From assembly GCA_030407085.1 (NCBI GenBank), contig CM059585.1, forward strand, positions 95,698,501-95,762,500: DNA of 64,000 nt, read 5' to 3'. This stretch comes from Trichopria drosophilae. Taxonomy: Eukaryota; Arthropoda; Insecta; Hymenoptera; Diapriidae. Both the position numbers and the translations under genes were made by a program. The notes beneath the pieces were generated by a model. It worked only from the letters and a program-made list of their open reading frames with translations. It had not been told where the DNA came from and made no database searches. Within the stretch, counting starts at the first letter, position 1. Each line of letters begins with the position of its first letter. Below, piece after piece: positions 1 to 13,450 of this stretch.

Positions 1-1888
1 CACACATAGTTTGCATTCGATTTCATTAAATTTCATTCGGATCTATGGTAAATGTTTATGACGAGTAAATACATGTTGATTTGACTTACATGTTATTTTA
101 AATGATAAAACAAAAAACTGGAGAAAACAAGTTGTAATGCAATAAAACTTTCTATCTTTGGTAGAACTTATCTAAATTAAAATAAAAAAAAATCGTTAAA
201 AATTAAGTGTTCTTTGAACAAGAATTTCAACTTCAAGATACAATTAAATACTTTTCCTGTCCTTGAAAGTCGTAAATTAAAACGAAGAACATAAATTTTA
301 TATAAATAGGTTGACATTCATAAATTTTTCTCTATAGTGGACGAGCAAAAAATTCGATTTTTAGGAAACAAATCTGACATATTTCACATTGTTTTTGCTG
401 TTCTCGTAAAGGATAGGCAAATCATAACTACTGTTGAGGAATATGATAACTCCGAATTGTACGGATTCCTCAACTTTCCTCTGTGCAAAACTTTTCACTA
501 TCGGGAAAAGTTTGAAAATCCATGACCTCGTCACATCTGAGCCATGCTCAGCCAGGTTCAAATGATGTTTACAGCAAGCACACTCCGGTTGAGATCATAA
601 TATCAATGCCAAAGACGAGAACAGGCATGTTTACAAAGCTGGCGAAAAGCGAAATAATTTTATACATATTACATATTTTACATGTTTGTAAGTTCTTTAT
701 TAAAAGAAGATGAACGTTCCACAAGTAACGTTATATGATATTAAAATTTATTAAAGTATGTGGAATTACATTTCAGATTTACACTAGAAATAAACAAAGA
801 GAACAAAATAGTTAATTTAGCCATTAGAATGGCTATAGATGAAATAGATGAAAGCTGATAGACCAAAGCTAATTATTAAAGCAGTTTAATTATCGTGTAT
901 AATAAACAAAAGTATATTATTGTTTCGTTTACAAGTGGTTAGTTAAACATGCTGTTCGTGAAACTGGTACTTAAAATATTACATAGCGCTATTTCGTAAT
1001 AATACAAGTCACTGTAACAAAATTTAGTCCAAAATATGCAGAATTCAGAACTCAATGTGACCATAAGTATATTAACTCCGAAAATAATATAGAAAAACAT
1101 AAATTTTTGGTAATACTATTCTTTAAATAGTAGGTTCAACTACGATTTTTAGTTGGTTTTACTATATTAGTAAACCTGGCTACCTAATTTGTCAGGGTCA
1201 AATTTTAGTTAGTAGTTTTTTATTTCATTTCTTTCGTGAGCCTTTTCTAAAAACAATAATTATTGTATATCATTATAGTCCCAAAAGTAGTTTTTTATAT
1301 TTTGTCACTTCTACTGTTATTAAATATTGTAAACTATCTTTACCTTATTTTTAAAGATAATTTAAAGTTTACTCCTTATATGATGTACTTTTTTATAATG
1401 TTCACATTATTAATTTTCTTCTTTTTTCTACTTATTTATAACATACTCCATCACTAAAAAATTTGAATTCACTTTCACTTTAGATGTGCACATTCAAACC
1501 TCGATATCACAGAGTTGATTGAAACTATTTGTAATAACAGAGGCCCACAAAATAATGTTTTCTGTGCTGCAGTTCAAAACATACTAATTTAACGTATTTT
1601 GAGATGTTAACTACGAATCTGTATTAAGAAATGGGGTTCGGTGAGCAAATTTTCGATATAGCCTTAAAATGTCATTAAAAATTAGCTTTTATAGTGATAT
1701 AGACTTTAAAAAAAGGTACAGTATGACTTGTTTGGGATAAAGACCATTATTTCTTTGTATTTTGATCCTCTTGAATGTGATTCCATAGAAAAGAAATATA
1801 GTCGCTGAAATTTTGCAAATAACCTAAAAAAACTGTAAAGAAATGTTGTTTGCGACATAGGCTTAAAAGAGAAAGAATATAAGGGTGA
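1..1888. other. AT-rich non-coding DNA, no gene seen
   Basis: AT-rich sequence with frequent stops in all frames. The longest open frames are about 60 codons and look like chance. No splice-flanked GC-rich island, RNA gene or clear repeat boundary was found. It is upstream of, or an intron of, the host gene whose first visible exon starts at 3506. Confidence 0.6.
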
Positions 1889-2062
1889 AACTTAAAAATT
1901 CGACAAATCATAAAACAGACACTTCAAAAACCCGACATTCAAAAACCAGACATTTCACGAAACAGACTTTCAAAATACGTCTGCATTTTGAAATTTCTGG
2001 TTTTGGTATGCCTGTCTTTTTAAAGGTCTGATTTTTTAATGTCGGGTGTTTAAGGTGCACCC
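1889..2062. repeat. Hairpin mini-element, GGTGCACC family
   Basis: Inverted-repeat element. The left side runs through short units such as CGACAAATCATAAAACAGAC and ACATTTCACGAAACAGAC. The right side carries their complements (GTCTGCATTTTGAAA, ATGTCGGGTGTTT) and ends in GGTGCACCCC. The same family occurs at about 2290-2630 and as a tandem array at 61636-62120. It is non-coding; mobilisation in trans as a foldback MITE is an inference. Confidence 0.6.
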
Positions 2063-2289
2063 CATTCCTCAAGTTGAGAAGACATTAATCTTATCTTTTT
2101 TTGATCCGTTGAACATGAATCTACAATAGAAAAGAAAAATTAGAATTATTTTTGACGGATTCAAAAGGATTGATGCCTTAAGAGTAGTGTAATTCATCAT
2201 TTGTAGTCGTTCTCAATTAAGGAGACCTCCTTCAAAAAAAAAAATCACTGTTTTATGCTGAAAACTTTATTATGTACAAAACTGAATTT

Positions 2290-2630
2290 ACGGGTGCACC
2301 TCAAAAACCCGACAAATAAAAATGTACATATTCTGAAAATGTAATTAATACAGATACGTCCGATTGTTGCGTTCACTACATAAAAAAATGATCTCGGGTC
2401 GCCGTCCTTGAGGTCTCATTGCAATGTTATTTCAAGGTAAAAAATGTTTGACCAAGAGATTGATTTTGTAGGTCACTTGAAGGTCAACTCCGGATTATTT
2501 ATTTAACACATTTAGAAGTAAATCATTAATTAGATTTTCAGAATATGTACATTTTGAAATGCCTGGTTTTTGATTTTCTGTTTTTTGAATGTCGGGCTTT
2601 CGATGTGTCTGTTTTGTGATTTTCCTAATT
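2290..2630. repeat. Second GGTGCACC-family hairpin element
   Basis: Starts with GGGTGCACCTCAAAAACCCG and ends with a complementary stretch through CGGGCTTTCGATGTGTCTG. The inner arms ATGTACATATTCTGAAAATG and ATTTTCAGAATATGTACAT are also complementary. The inner arm sequence recurs at about 62096-62120, showing that this is a dispersed family. No target-site duplication could be fixed by eye. Confidence 0.6.
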
Positions 2631-2954
2631 TACAGTATAGGTAAATTTTGTATAAAAGGAAAAAATATAAATATAAATTACGGTATATTCGAATTCAACT
2701 TATATTTATCGACATTATGTGTCAGCCATTTTGGATTTTCATTTTCTGAAATAAGCCTATGTGATAGTTAGTAAATTCATTTTTGTCACGATACCTATTT
2801 CTGACTTTTAGCTAATGCGATTACCCTTATCAAAATTCTATAAATTAAAAATAAAACAACAAAATTGCATGCTTTTTTTTTAAAAAAACATGTACAACTT
2901 TTTAATTTAAACATTTGAAAAATGTTGACATACACTGTTGGAAAGAGCGACTAG

Positions 2955-3085
2955 AGTGAAATAAAAAACCGACAGGTCAAAAAACCGAAACTTCAAATAA
3001 TGGTTGTCTGGTTGTCGTTGTATTTTTTGGTGTGTCGGTTTTTGACTGTCAGCTTTTTAATCTGTCTGATTTTCGACCCATACCT
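2955..3085. repeat. Truncated CCGAC-family hairpin repeat
   Basis: The left side contains AACCGACAGGTCAAAAAACC and the right side GTGTCGGTTTTTGACTGTC, ending in a GACCC terminus. The left GGGTGC end of the family is missing, so this copy looks truncated. Related copies lie at 4257-4474, 10945-11138 and about 17131-17217. Confidence 0.55.
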
Positions 3086-3505
3086 GAAATTACTAATGAT
3101 AAATTTTATTTAAAGAAAGTGTCAAACTTTACGAAGACACTTTGTAAATTTGGGCATTAAAAGGTTCAAATATTTCCTTAACAATGATAACATGTTCCTT
3201 GTAATAAATTTTACTTGGACTAGGAAATTAATATTTTTATCCGATAGCAATTTACTTGATACGATTCAAATAAACATTTAATTAGGTATTATAAAATAAT
3301 TTTTTTTTTTTGGTCACTTATCTTAATTTACATAGTAGATAATGTCGTATGTGTTATAAGTTACTTTAATTAATTTATTCAAAGCTACTTTGAATTACTA
3401 TTTAAAATTAAAATATCTTCTTATTCATGGTACTTTGATAACAAAAACCTTTTGATTTCTCATTTCTCGATGCAAATTTTTAGACCGTAATGAATATAAT
3501 TGCAG

Positions 3506-3743
3506 GAAATTCAGGCGCGAACTCCCAGTGCCGCCGGTTCGAGGCGACCTTCCGGAAGTGGTCCAGCCTCCTTCTTTCCATTTCCTCCTTTGCAGCGAAG
3601 ACTTAGTGAAGCTTTACTGGCTCTTGGCTCCTGTCGTGCTGGAAGTACCTTCGGCAGTGGTAACATCGGAGGTACTTTTCACCGTGGAAGACTGCAACCT
3701 GCTGTCTCTTGCAATACACTAAGGGTACCCAGTGCCGAATTGG
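3506..3743 (+). CDS. Internal coding exon A, unidentified Ser/Arg-rich protein
   Basis: A GC-rich island of 238 bases in AT-rich surroundings, bounded by an acceptor (ATAATTGCAG before 3506) and a perfect donor GTAAGT at 3744-3749. The open frame starts at phase 0 with GAA and ends after the first base of a Gly codon. The 79 complete codons are rich in Ser, Gly, Arg and Pro and include RRPS and RRLS, which fit basophilic kinase (PKA-like) sites. There is no signal peptide or membrane segment. The exon end phase (1) matches the start of the island at 16345, where GT completes the Gly codon. I read it as an internal exon of a gene that starts upstream of the window; the family is not recognised. 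Confidence 0.7.
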
Positions 3744-4256
3744 GTAAGTCTCGTTGTTGAAGACAGTTTAAGTATACCTACCTAGATTACAAAAAAGTAT
3801 ACATTATTATCATAAGAAAGTCATTAATATTTCATGAAAATCATAATTTTTCTGCAGCTCCTTCATATTACTGCGATCATAATATTCCATATTAATAAAT
3901 TTATTTTTGAAAAATTAATTACATTAAATGAATCATTTTCTATAAAAGTGCATATTCTGCATTTTAATTCAAATAAAATGAAAAAATAAGAAGTGTTTTT
4001 CTCAACAATTTATACACTCCCGCTCAAAAGTATGGGATCACCCCAGCAGAATTTTGGCTAAAGTAAAGAGTTAATTTCTCATCACCAAGTTAATCTAGAG
4101 AAATATTCAAAAATGAAAATTAAACCGGAGACTACTTCACAGACGCATTCGTTTGATTTTCACGTATAAATTTGTCTTTGAACTTTGCTCTATTAAGTAA
4201 AGTCATTTTTTTAATATTTTTTTTTATTTTCAATCAGCGAGTCCACGTCTACTTTT

Positions 4257-4474
4257 GGGTGCGAGTCGGAAAACCGACAAATAAAAAAACCAACAAGTCA
4301 AAAAACCAACATTTCAAAAAAAGGCTGTCGGCTTTTGAACTTTCGGCTTTTGGGCTGTCTGTCGGCTTTTCGACTGTCAGCTCTTTAACTGTCGGCTTTA
4401 TGACAGCCGGCTTTACGACTGTCGGTTTTTGTACCTGTCGGCTTTTTAATCTGGCAGGTTTTCAACCAGCACCC
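4257..4474. repeat. CCGAC-family hairpin element, complete copy (218 bp)
   Basis: Begins GGGTGCGAGTCGGAAAACCG and ends in the near-complement AGCACCC preceded by GGTTTTCAACC. The interior consists of repeated short modules, AAACCGACA on the left and TGTCGGCTTTT on the right, so the whole unit can fold as a long imperfect stem. The open frame through it is low-complexity and not a gene. Sister copy: 10945-11138. Confidence 0.65.
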
Positions 4475-4549
4475 GTAATTTTACTCAATTCCAACGGCAC
4501 GGAGCTCAGATTTTAGAAATGTTGTATCTAGAATCGAAAGCCGAGTGGT

Positions 4550-5340
4550 GCTTTTCTAATTTTCAAAATGGCGGATACTACAGCGACAAACTTAACTCTA
4601 CATTACAACTTCTTTTCTTCCAACGTTTAATACGTTTTCTGCTAAAATTAAAATGATCCAATTTGTTCTTATGACTAATTAATTAATTCTTATAGTCAAA
4701 CATGAATTTGTAGTAAAAATTAACAAATTCAAAATGGCGAATCCAAAAAGGGGGGGCCAAATTTTTTAAAACTGACTGTATTCAGTTATATCTTGATACT
4801 TAGGGTTTTTGGGGGTCACTGCTCAGATTTATGTCACCCATAAGCTCCAGACATTTTTACACGCCCAACAAATATTCATTCATTAATCAAATTTTCAATT
4901 ACTGAGCAGTTTTTTGAACACAATTTATATACTTTCGCTTAGCGTGACTCAGAAGTAACGACGTGATCATGGGCACGTGGGAATGTGGAAGTATTTTAGC
5001 TCCGTCTTTTTTTTTTGTTTTTAAATAATACAAATTGCAAGCTTTGGCATAAGTTCGTAAATTACTCCTCGGAAATTGTTTGGGGGTAGCTGATAACGCA
5101 ACTGACGTTACTTCCTCAAAATTCAAAATGGCGGATCCAAGATAGAGGACTAAAATTTGAAAAGTTCTGATAAGCTCATGGAAATGACTATTCAAAATTC
5201 AAAAGGTTCGATCCAATCAATCTGGGAAAATCCTCGACATTTAAATTCACGAATATAACTTTTTGCATTTTACTTCGCCATATTACATCCTCCATTTTAA
5301 TTTTGAAAAATCAGCGTCGGCGCGATCCCAGGTGATCGAA
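4550..5340. repeat. AAAATGGCGGATCC-family dispersed repeat cluster
   Basis: Several degenerate copies of a module containing TTCAAAATGGCGGATCC are spaced through this stretch (near 4562, 4730 and 5122), with the linked phrase GGGGTCACTGCTCAGATTTA. The same module is found near 8715, 38880-39010, 56850-57590 and 62690-62910, so it is a widespread family. No gene is visible. Confidence 0.5.
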
Positions 5341-7677
5341 TATCAAGATTTATCTGCTTGAATATAGTAAATTTTTAAAAGTTGGACACCCATTTTAATT
5401 TGTTAATTTTTACAGATTCACATTTAGCGAGAAACATCAGAACAGTATATTTTAGACAATTTTAATCATAAAGAGCAAACATATACGGTTGAAGAAAGAA
5501 AGTTGTGTTAGATATGTCCCTATAGTAGTTGTTGAAATTTATATATGATTTTGACACATGATTTTTCTGGGCGCATTTTTTACAAATATCGAGTTTTTTA
5601 TACAATTACTTGTTTTGAATGAGCTAAAGTGTAGCAGAAGCGTGCACTCGATAGTGGTACTTAAAAGATACCGGGGTATATATTTGAAATTGGTGATTTC
5701 AGATCCAAAATGGACATCGCATTGAGCAAAAACAATTTCTTTTTAAAATAAAGAATTTTTTTTTTCTTTGAAAACTGTATTTTAGAAAACATTTTCTGAA
5801 CCCAACTGTTACAATTTTCATTTTTTCGAAACATTCAAATTTTGAAAAAATCATTTAAAAAATATGACGAATTTGACGGTATTCTTTAACCCATTCTATG
5901 ACATTTTTGTTCTAAGGAAATGATCTAAATTCTGGAAGCATTAGTTCGTTAAAGAATACTATCAAGTTTTTTATAAATTTTTTTGAATAATTGTTTTCGA
6001 AATTTTAATCCTTCAAATTTTCGAAAAATAAAAAATGAAAAAATTCCAGGGAGTTCTAAGAAAAGTGTTCTGAGAAAATTTGTTGTAAAGTTTATAGTTT
6101 TCAAGGGAAAAAAATAACACATTCAATCGAATACAATATACTAAAATCGAAAGTTAGAAAAATCTTCTGTAATTTATTTCAATTTTTCTCTCCTCCATTT
6201 CCCGAATATTGAATAAGTAACAAAATTAAGTAAATTATAGGTAAATTGAAAAAAACATTCATATTACGGAACTTACTCTCGTAAGAAAGAAAATGAATTC
6301 CCGTAATTAGTTTTATGTACTAACAAATTATATACGTTTTACTAGCTTTCACACATATTAAATAAGAAAATTAGTATTTACGTAAGGAGATATTAAACTT
6401 TGTTAGTAACATGATTATCAATAATACAGAATTGGAATTCTCATTTTATTCGTACGAATCTAAATTAATAAAATTTGTCATGATTTTAGTACTTCACTTA
6501 ATGAGCAATGTTTACTTAAATTTTGCATACTAATTCTAATCAGTAGTTAAAGTTTTACTTATTCCAAAGGAATTCTAATCTGAATTCTGAAAAATAATGA
6601 ATATGGAAACATGAAAAATAATAAATAAATGAGTCTACTTTCAATATTACTAACGATTTTTACAATTAAAAATTCGAAATATTTAATTTGTAGTTCAATT
6701 ACTGTTGACAATGTGCCTTTAAGAAACTAAATTTATATTTTTCAAAGAATTTAAAATCATTAAATCAATAAGTAACTTATCTTATTTTCTTTTTTATTAA
6801 TTGGAAGACCTAACAATTTACTTGTAGCGGTATGTACAAAATGTAAATAATAATAGTTTGAGTAATTTAAGAAGAACAATTATTTACTGTTTTTGACTGA
6901 CATAGAAAAACGTTATTTAATTCCGGAAAAATTTGATATTCTCTTATTCATTGTTAATTTTTATGTATAATGAAATAATGAACATACCAAAACGTAATTA
7001 GTTCCGCCTGACTTCATCCAAAATAATTCAGTTTTATAAAATCTCGTATAAATCGTTTTGACATTCTTTCCCAAGGAACTCGTCACGTAATTAAGAGATT
7101 AAATATATATCTTCTCCAAGAATTTGGCCACTTCACAAAATCAGCACGTTTTTAACTTTAATCCCTTTGTGAGGAACACTTTTCGAATGCAAACTTCAGC
7201 TTACGAAATCGGTCTAAAAACTTGATGGAAGAAAGATGCAGTTAATTCTTTAAAAAATGGTTCTTTTTTCAATATTTATATTCTTGATGCTAATGTTAAC
7301 ATCGAAAATCAGTAACACACTAAACCATTGAAATGTTCAAATAATGGCATTTCTAATTGAGAATCTATAAAAATGGTCTCCACATATAGACAATTTACAG
7401 TATTTTTTAATTCTCATATTAAATTTTGTATCATTAATTAGAAATTCCATGTTGGATTTTTAGAATAATGCATATAGATGTAAAGAGATGAAACAATAAT
7501 TTTCTAACTGAAATAATTTTATATAGAAAAGTAACGATCTCAATAAACAAAAATAAAATAATGGAAAACTTCGTGATTCCGATTGTATCATCCATTTTGC
7601 ATATTACGTTCAAAAATAGCAAATTTAACACGAATGAAATCAGCAGATTTCTATAAGAAATGTAATTTTTTGTTTTA
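5341..7677. other. Intronic AT-rich DNA, nothing recognised
   Basis: Long A/T homopolymer-rich stretch inside the inferred 12.6-kb intron between the exons at 3506 and 16345. No open frame beyond chance length, no RNA gene and no bounded repeat was seen. Confidence 0.55.
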
Positions 7678-8082
7678 CTTAAGGTAAACGTATCAATAAC
7701 GGAACACTGTCCCTATTTCGGAACAGTTTTCGTAAATTTATATTAATGTCATAAATTTACCTGAAATCAATTTTAAAAAATGTTTATTACGACCTTATTG
7801 TCGACTATCGATCCTCCTTAATTGAAATTAAAATTCAGTTTTTATTATAATCTACAATTATGATTATTCCACTTAACGAGCATTAGCCCCTCCATTCTTA
7901 ATATTATAATTTTATTTTTTATCAAATCTAACTGTTTTGAAGCGCAATATAGTTTACGAAACTATAAGCTATCATGTAAAATAAACAGTTTTTGACAAAA
8001 AAATATTAACACATTATCTATTCAAACAATGGAAACGAAGTTAACAAACGTTCCGTTATTGGTACATTTATTTTATTATAAG
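7678..8082. mobile_element. Candidate TA-flanked MITE, about 405 bp
   Basis: The left end reads AAACGTATCAATAACGGAAC and the reverse complement of the right end reads AAATGTACCAATAACGGAAC, a terminal inverted repeat of about 25-30 bases. Both ends are bordered by TA (7676-7677 and 8083-8084), as in Tc1/mariner-type insertions. There is no transposase frame inside, so it would be non-autonomous. The outermost few bases are less well conserved, so boundaries could shift by a few positions. Confidence 0.5.
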
Positions 8083-8084
8083 TA

Positions 8085-10944
8085 CTTCAAAGGGAATATA
8101 CTCCGAACCTCAAGAATTAGAATTAAAAATTAGTACAGCATGAATTAGTTTCACTGTTAATGGGAAAAGAAATATGCAGAAGTTTCGGCAATTTTTAAGG
8201 ACTGCTTACACAATTTTTTTCGACTTTTCTGATAAAAATGATGATCTCGAAAATTTTAAAAATGAAGTTTGCTACACGAATAGTCAAAACATTGCTTTAG
8301 TTTCAATGAGGCATGAGATTCATATTCGCTTAAACTTAACTTTCTAACATTTTTGCATATTGTTTCCATTTTTAATTTGTAAATTTAACACTTTTCATGA
8401 CAAAAGAGCACAATGCACAATTATTTTGTGATTTTCAAGTGAATATTTATCTGGGTAATGATAAGCAAACAAATTTTAAAGCCACATTTTCCGACATACT
8501 TATGTCCGTACTATTCAAATCTGCTATTAGTTTTATTCTATGACGTTCGATTTTTTCAAAATTGCGGCAAATTTACATAAAAATGTGATATTTTTAATTT
8601 AATTTTTTTATTTGTTTAACGACTGTCTAATAATGTTCCCGTTCTCGGATCGGCACAAGCATCTGGATCCTGTGGAATAATAACGAGAACTAAAATGTAT
8701 GCGACGGGGGATGTCAAAATTCAAAATGACTGATCCGATATGGCGGCTTTTACACGCATTTTTTACGTTTTTGTTTCATTTTATTTTATGTTTTTAGTCC
8801 ATGACATTTACTTTTTCAATAGATTTATTATATTTATCTTAGTTTGATATTGATTATGAAATAAAACAAGACAAAATTATGGCCGTATGGCATGTAAATG
8901 GTTAACATAAATCGTAATTTTTAACTCTTAAATGTCATATAAGATAGAATGAACACCTTTTTCAATTAAATATATTTAAATGTTCCCCCATAAAAAATGT
9001 TCTTCTTCTGTTTTCTCTGGTCATATTTAAAAATAATAAAAAAAGGAACACGTATATTTTTTTATTTTAGACGACATTTTGTTAGATATAATCTAATTCT
9101 AAATTATGAAAGCGTTGTACAATCCAATTTATTCTCCCGAACTGTTAAAGTTATGATGGTCATAACTACTATGTTAAATAAGCTAAATATGTTAAATGTT
9201 AGACATAGATCTGTTAACAGATCCGTCAACAGAAAATCTCCAATTATTATATAAATAAAGCTTATAACAATATATAAATGTTACAATGATAAAATAGTTC
9301 GTTTATGACATTATTTCTCATATAAGAATTCTAGATACCCTATTAAATCTCGATAGTATACCTACTAACACATTTATCAATAATTTTTGTTTCTTGTAAT
9401 AACAACCTAAAATCTTTGTTCTATATTAATAATCCAGATTTTTTGGGAGACAAACTTTTTAGTGATGCGCCGCATAGAATCTTTCCACTTTGGTACCCAT
9501 TTTTTTCGAAAAATCTTAAAATAATCTAACCTTTCCATCTTTACCACCACGCAAAAAATTGTGAACTTTCAAGTAAATTTGCACGATTTCTAATTGAGCT
9601 GACGAGTTTCTGCCATACGAATAAATTAGCTATTAATAATTAAAATCATTTTGCTATGAGAGGAAAAATGAACGACCCATTATTTAATGAATTATTTAAA
9701 TCGCTAAGTGCTTTAATTAATTATCCAATTTTTCTAATAATTTAATAAGACATCAAAACACAAAATAATTTATAAACTAATTCTTTTACTTGTTCTGAAC
9801 AGATTCATAAATATAATCACTGCACAATTTCAATTACCGCAGAATATAATAACGGTATAAATATTTTATAATTTTTTAATTATAACTTTTATTTTTGTAC
9901 TACATTATTCACCAGACATTATGTATTTAATGAATATAATTTAATCAATAGAGATTAAAAAGCAGATATTGATTTAAAGAACATTTCCATAAGTTTCGTG
10001 TTAAATACACTAATCAAATGGATATCATTGAAAAGTAATAAATTTTATTTCCTAGGATATGTTGAATTTTTTAATATGCAATACCGACTAATTGCGAATC
10101 AAAAAAATCAGTAGCAGGAAGAATTTCTGAATGTTTAGTCTTTTTTTCCTCCTCTCTTCCGTGAAAGTGAATACAAATTTAAAATACTAAGTCGATTCCA
10201 GTTATAAATATGTCTATTTCCAGCTGAAAAATAAATACGCAAAAACTAAAGATATCTGCCTTCTTCTAAGCTAGCAGGCGCCAACGAATTAGAATACTAA
10301 AAACGTGGTTGAGAGGTAAAGTGGTTACATTATTTACTAAATATCGACATTAAACCAAGTAGACAGCTATGACAGTAATTAAATTATGGAAATAGTTTCA
10401 TTAAAATCGTATTTTATTAAATATTTTGTAATATTTCTGGTTTATATAAAATTCAACAATTGTAAAAACTATATTCCAAATTGAAATGACACCAACAATA
10501 ACTTATATTAGTTTTTGTATATATGGTTTAAAGAATTATTTTTTAATAACAAGCATGCCTTGCAAAAAATGAATAGCACACTATTATTTTTACTTTTTAT
10601 AAACGTAGAAACTTAGTAGCTATGCTTTTAATAATAATTTTTAATTTTGTTGATATTGAAATATTAAAATTTATAGAGAATTGTTCATATGTTTTCATTA
10701 ACATCCACAAAGTCCAATAAACAAAGAAATTGATACAAGTTATTTAACACTAATTTTTGCAGAAGAAGTAACTTCGTTTTAAGAAATTATGGATTGTATA
10801 CCTGCATCGACACTATACAGTGAATTTTATGAACGATTTAAAACATATTTGTAGCCTTAGTAGTCCTTGCTCATGGAAAAAAAGAAATAGTTTTTACTGT
10901 TTAACTAGTGGAATCTAGTACAACTATGTTTTACGGTTGATTTT
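8085..10944. other. Intronic AT-rich DNA, no gene seen
   Basis: Non-coding stretch with one degenerate AAAATGGCGGATCC-type module (about 8700-8760). The 85-codon open frame near 9000 is AT-rich, has no splice context and no recognisable motif, so it is treated as chance. Confidence 0.55.
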
Positions 10945-11138
10945 GGGTGCGGGTTGAAAAACGAACAAATCAAAAAGCCGACAGGTCATAAAACCGACAA
11001 TGTAAAAGCCGACACATAAAAATTAGGCATTTAATTTTTTGAAGTATCGGTTTTTTGACTGTCGGCTTTTCGATTGTCGGTTTTTTGACTGTCAGTGTTT
11101 TGACCTGTCGGCATTTTGATTTGTCGGTTTTTCCACCC
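10945..11138. repeat. CCGAC-family hairpin element, complete copy (194 bp)
   Basis: Starts GGGTGCGGGTTGAAAAACG and ends GTCGGTTTTTCCACCC. The reverse complement of the right half aligns with the left half through CGACAAATCAAAA and GCCGACAGGTCA. The interior is built of repeated ACCGACA modules in one orientation on the left and the opposite on the right. It is non-coding. Confidence 0.65.
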
Positions 11139-13446
11139 TTGGTTTTACTGTTTAAATAGTTGCGTTGGCTATCTATGGCATCATCATCATCATTTAGATA
11201 GTAAATTTACCTAAAACCGATGACTGAGTCTTATCCCTATATCTAGTTAGTATTTCTAACTATGTTATTTTTTTCATGCTGGTTAAATAATAATTTTTAA
11301 TAATTTGTACTTGATTCAATAATAACTGATAATAGAGATATTTATACGACTTTTCTTTTTAAAGAATTGTTTTTTTTATATTTTATTTGTTTATTTTTAT
11401 TGTCCTGTATTCATAGTATATAGTTATGACAGAATGAAGCATAGTCGGGATACCTAAGCTGTACAAATGTTGATTAGTGATTGCACTGTGGCGTAACCAA
11501 AATGACGTTTATTCGACTCTACTTTTCTTAAATAATTTCATTTCGAAGTTTTTCACGCAGAGGGCCAGCTATCCAAAGCCTAAATATATGTATGTAGCAT
11601 ACTCAGACCTACTCATCTAATAGGTGTTATCACAAAAAGGCCAAATATCGCTAAAATGTCAAAGGGGCATAACATCTTTTTCAGGTATTGGGAATCATCA
11701 CGAATCTAAACTAAAAAAACTGCATAACAGAACCCTTTCTAATCGCCAACATGTAGACAGAAAAACTAAATAATTAAACTAACTAAAAAAAATTGTAAAT
11801 TCGGCTAAATATGCTAGGTAATATTCCTTAGAACTTTTTTTAGTTGTTTCAAATATTTCCTAATTGTTATTCTATAACCAAAAGAAATAGTTGAAATAAC
11901 TTTTTTAATTCCTTAAATCAAATATTTCAATTAGCAAAATTATAACAGCACTGTTCCGTATTAACCAATTATTTAAATAGTAATCACGACTATCAAACAG
12001 CATCTCTCTATTACAAAATACAGTGATTTAATCTTCTAAAAACATAGTTAATATTTATTAAAATAATTCGTTCAACAACGGAAATAACTAAACTTACTGT
12101 TTTTAGTTGGTTTATGTAATCACGAAGAAATATTTGAACGGACTACGTAACATTACTAATATATCAAAAAAGGTGGCCATTTTTACCAGTTTTATAGTTA
12201 AAAAATTAACAAACTACTTCGTTGTATTAGGTATTTTTCCAACAGCTTTTTTTCAGATTGTTACATCAACTATTCTTATTTTTCCGTGTAGGATACCCAC
12301 GAAAGAAGTTTCTTTCCAATTAGAAATAGTCCCCATTTGATTTTTTACCATGTTGATTTGCCTAATGCATCAAACTTTTTTGTAAATTTGTAACAATAAA
12401 CTATTAATTCGGTATTCTGATTCCTAAAAAGCAATGATTTAAAATTAATTCCTAAAAAGCATTAAAACGCTCTCTAAATCTGAATTAGTTAAATACTGTC
12501 AATAAGAAAATTAAAACGGGGTCACCAAATGAATTACTGATCATTTTTGCTCATAAAAAGTTGAAACCTACTAATTTATTACTAATTCTATAAACTACTA
12601 AACTAGTCAATATCTACTTGTAGATTAGTAGAATTTTACTAGTGAATTAGTATTTTCGTACTATTCATCTATAAAAAACTTACTAGTTGATGGTAACCCA
12701 TTTCTCGATGTAACTAAGTAGTTTTTTATTAATTCAAGTCTAGAGAGCGCAGTTAGTCTTTCGTTGCTGTCTTCATGACATGTAAAATTTTAATAGAATA
12801 TTATTTATGAAAAACACTGGTGAATTGAAATGAGATATTGGTTAAAAATTCGACATTTCCAGAAAAAAGTCTGCATATAGAAAAATTATCTTTGGAAAAA
12901 TATCCATACCGTTTGGTCATCCAGTAGGATGTACTTGTAAAATGCTAGTATTTCATACATTATGCTAAAAAATGCCGATACCGCGCAAGAAAATATTTAT
13001 ACATGAGTACAAATTTGGTTACTTAATTAAAATGTAGAAAACGTTATTTCCGTAATTGCTAGGTGACTCGTAACAAGGTTTTGACCTGCCATATAGGATC
13101 TGACATTTTGAATTTGCAATTCTGATGTCAGATTATGCGAACGATTGTTCCGTCTGGTTCAATTTTTCATATCTCGATTAATCTATGTAATAACCGATCT
13201 CAAAAAATTCAAAAACTGATATTGAGGTGTCTTAATGGATTGAAAAACGCTTAAATGAAACTTTTTACGTTTTTGAAAATTTCTATTGATTGTAAAGATC
13301 TTATTATGTATGAAAACAGATTTAAAAACGTTACTTTTAAACGTCTGCAACTTTGAAAAGAGGCTTAACATTTTGACATATATTCGAAACAATCCCAAAA
13401 AAGGATAAATTTAGCGTTACTCTTTTTAAACAGGACGACGACATTC
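11139..13446. other. Intronic AT-rich DNA, no gene seen
   Basis: Continuation of the large first intron. A loosely self-complementary patch rich in CTACTAATT and TTAGTAG occurs at about 12570-12735, but no ends can be set. No coding signal. Confidence 0.5.
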
Positions 13447-13450
13447 TTAA

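Noticed and set aside
4172..4516. 114-codon frame with repeated VGF/AGF units
   Set aside because: It crosses the CCGAC hairpin repeat (4257-4474), whose modules generate the apparent protein repeat.
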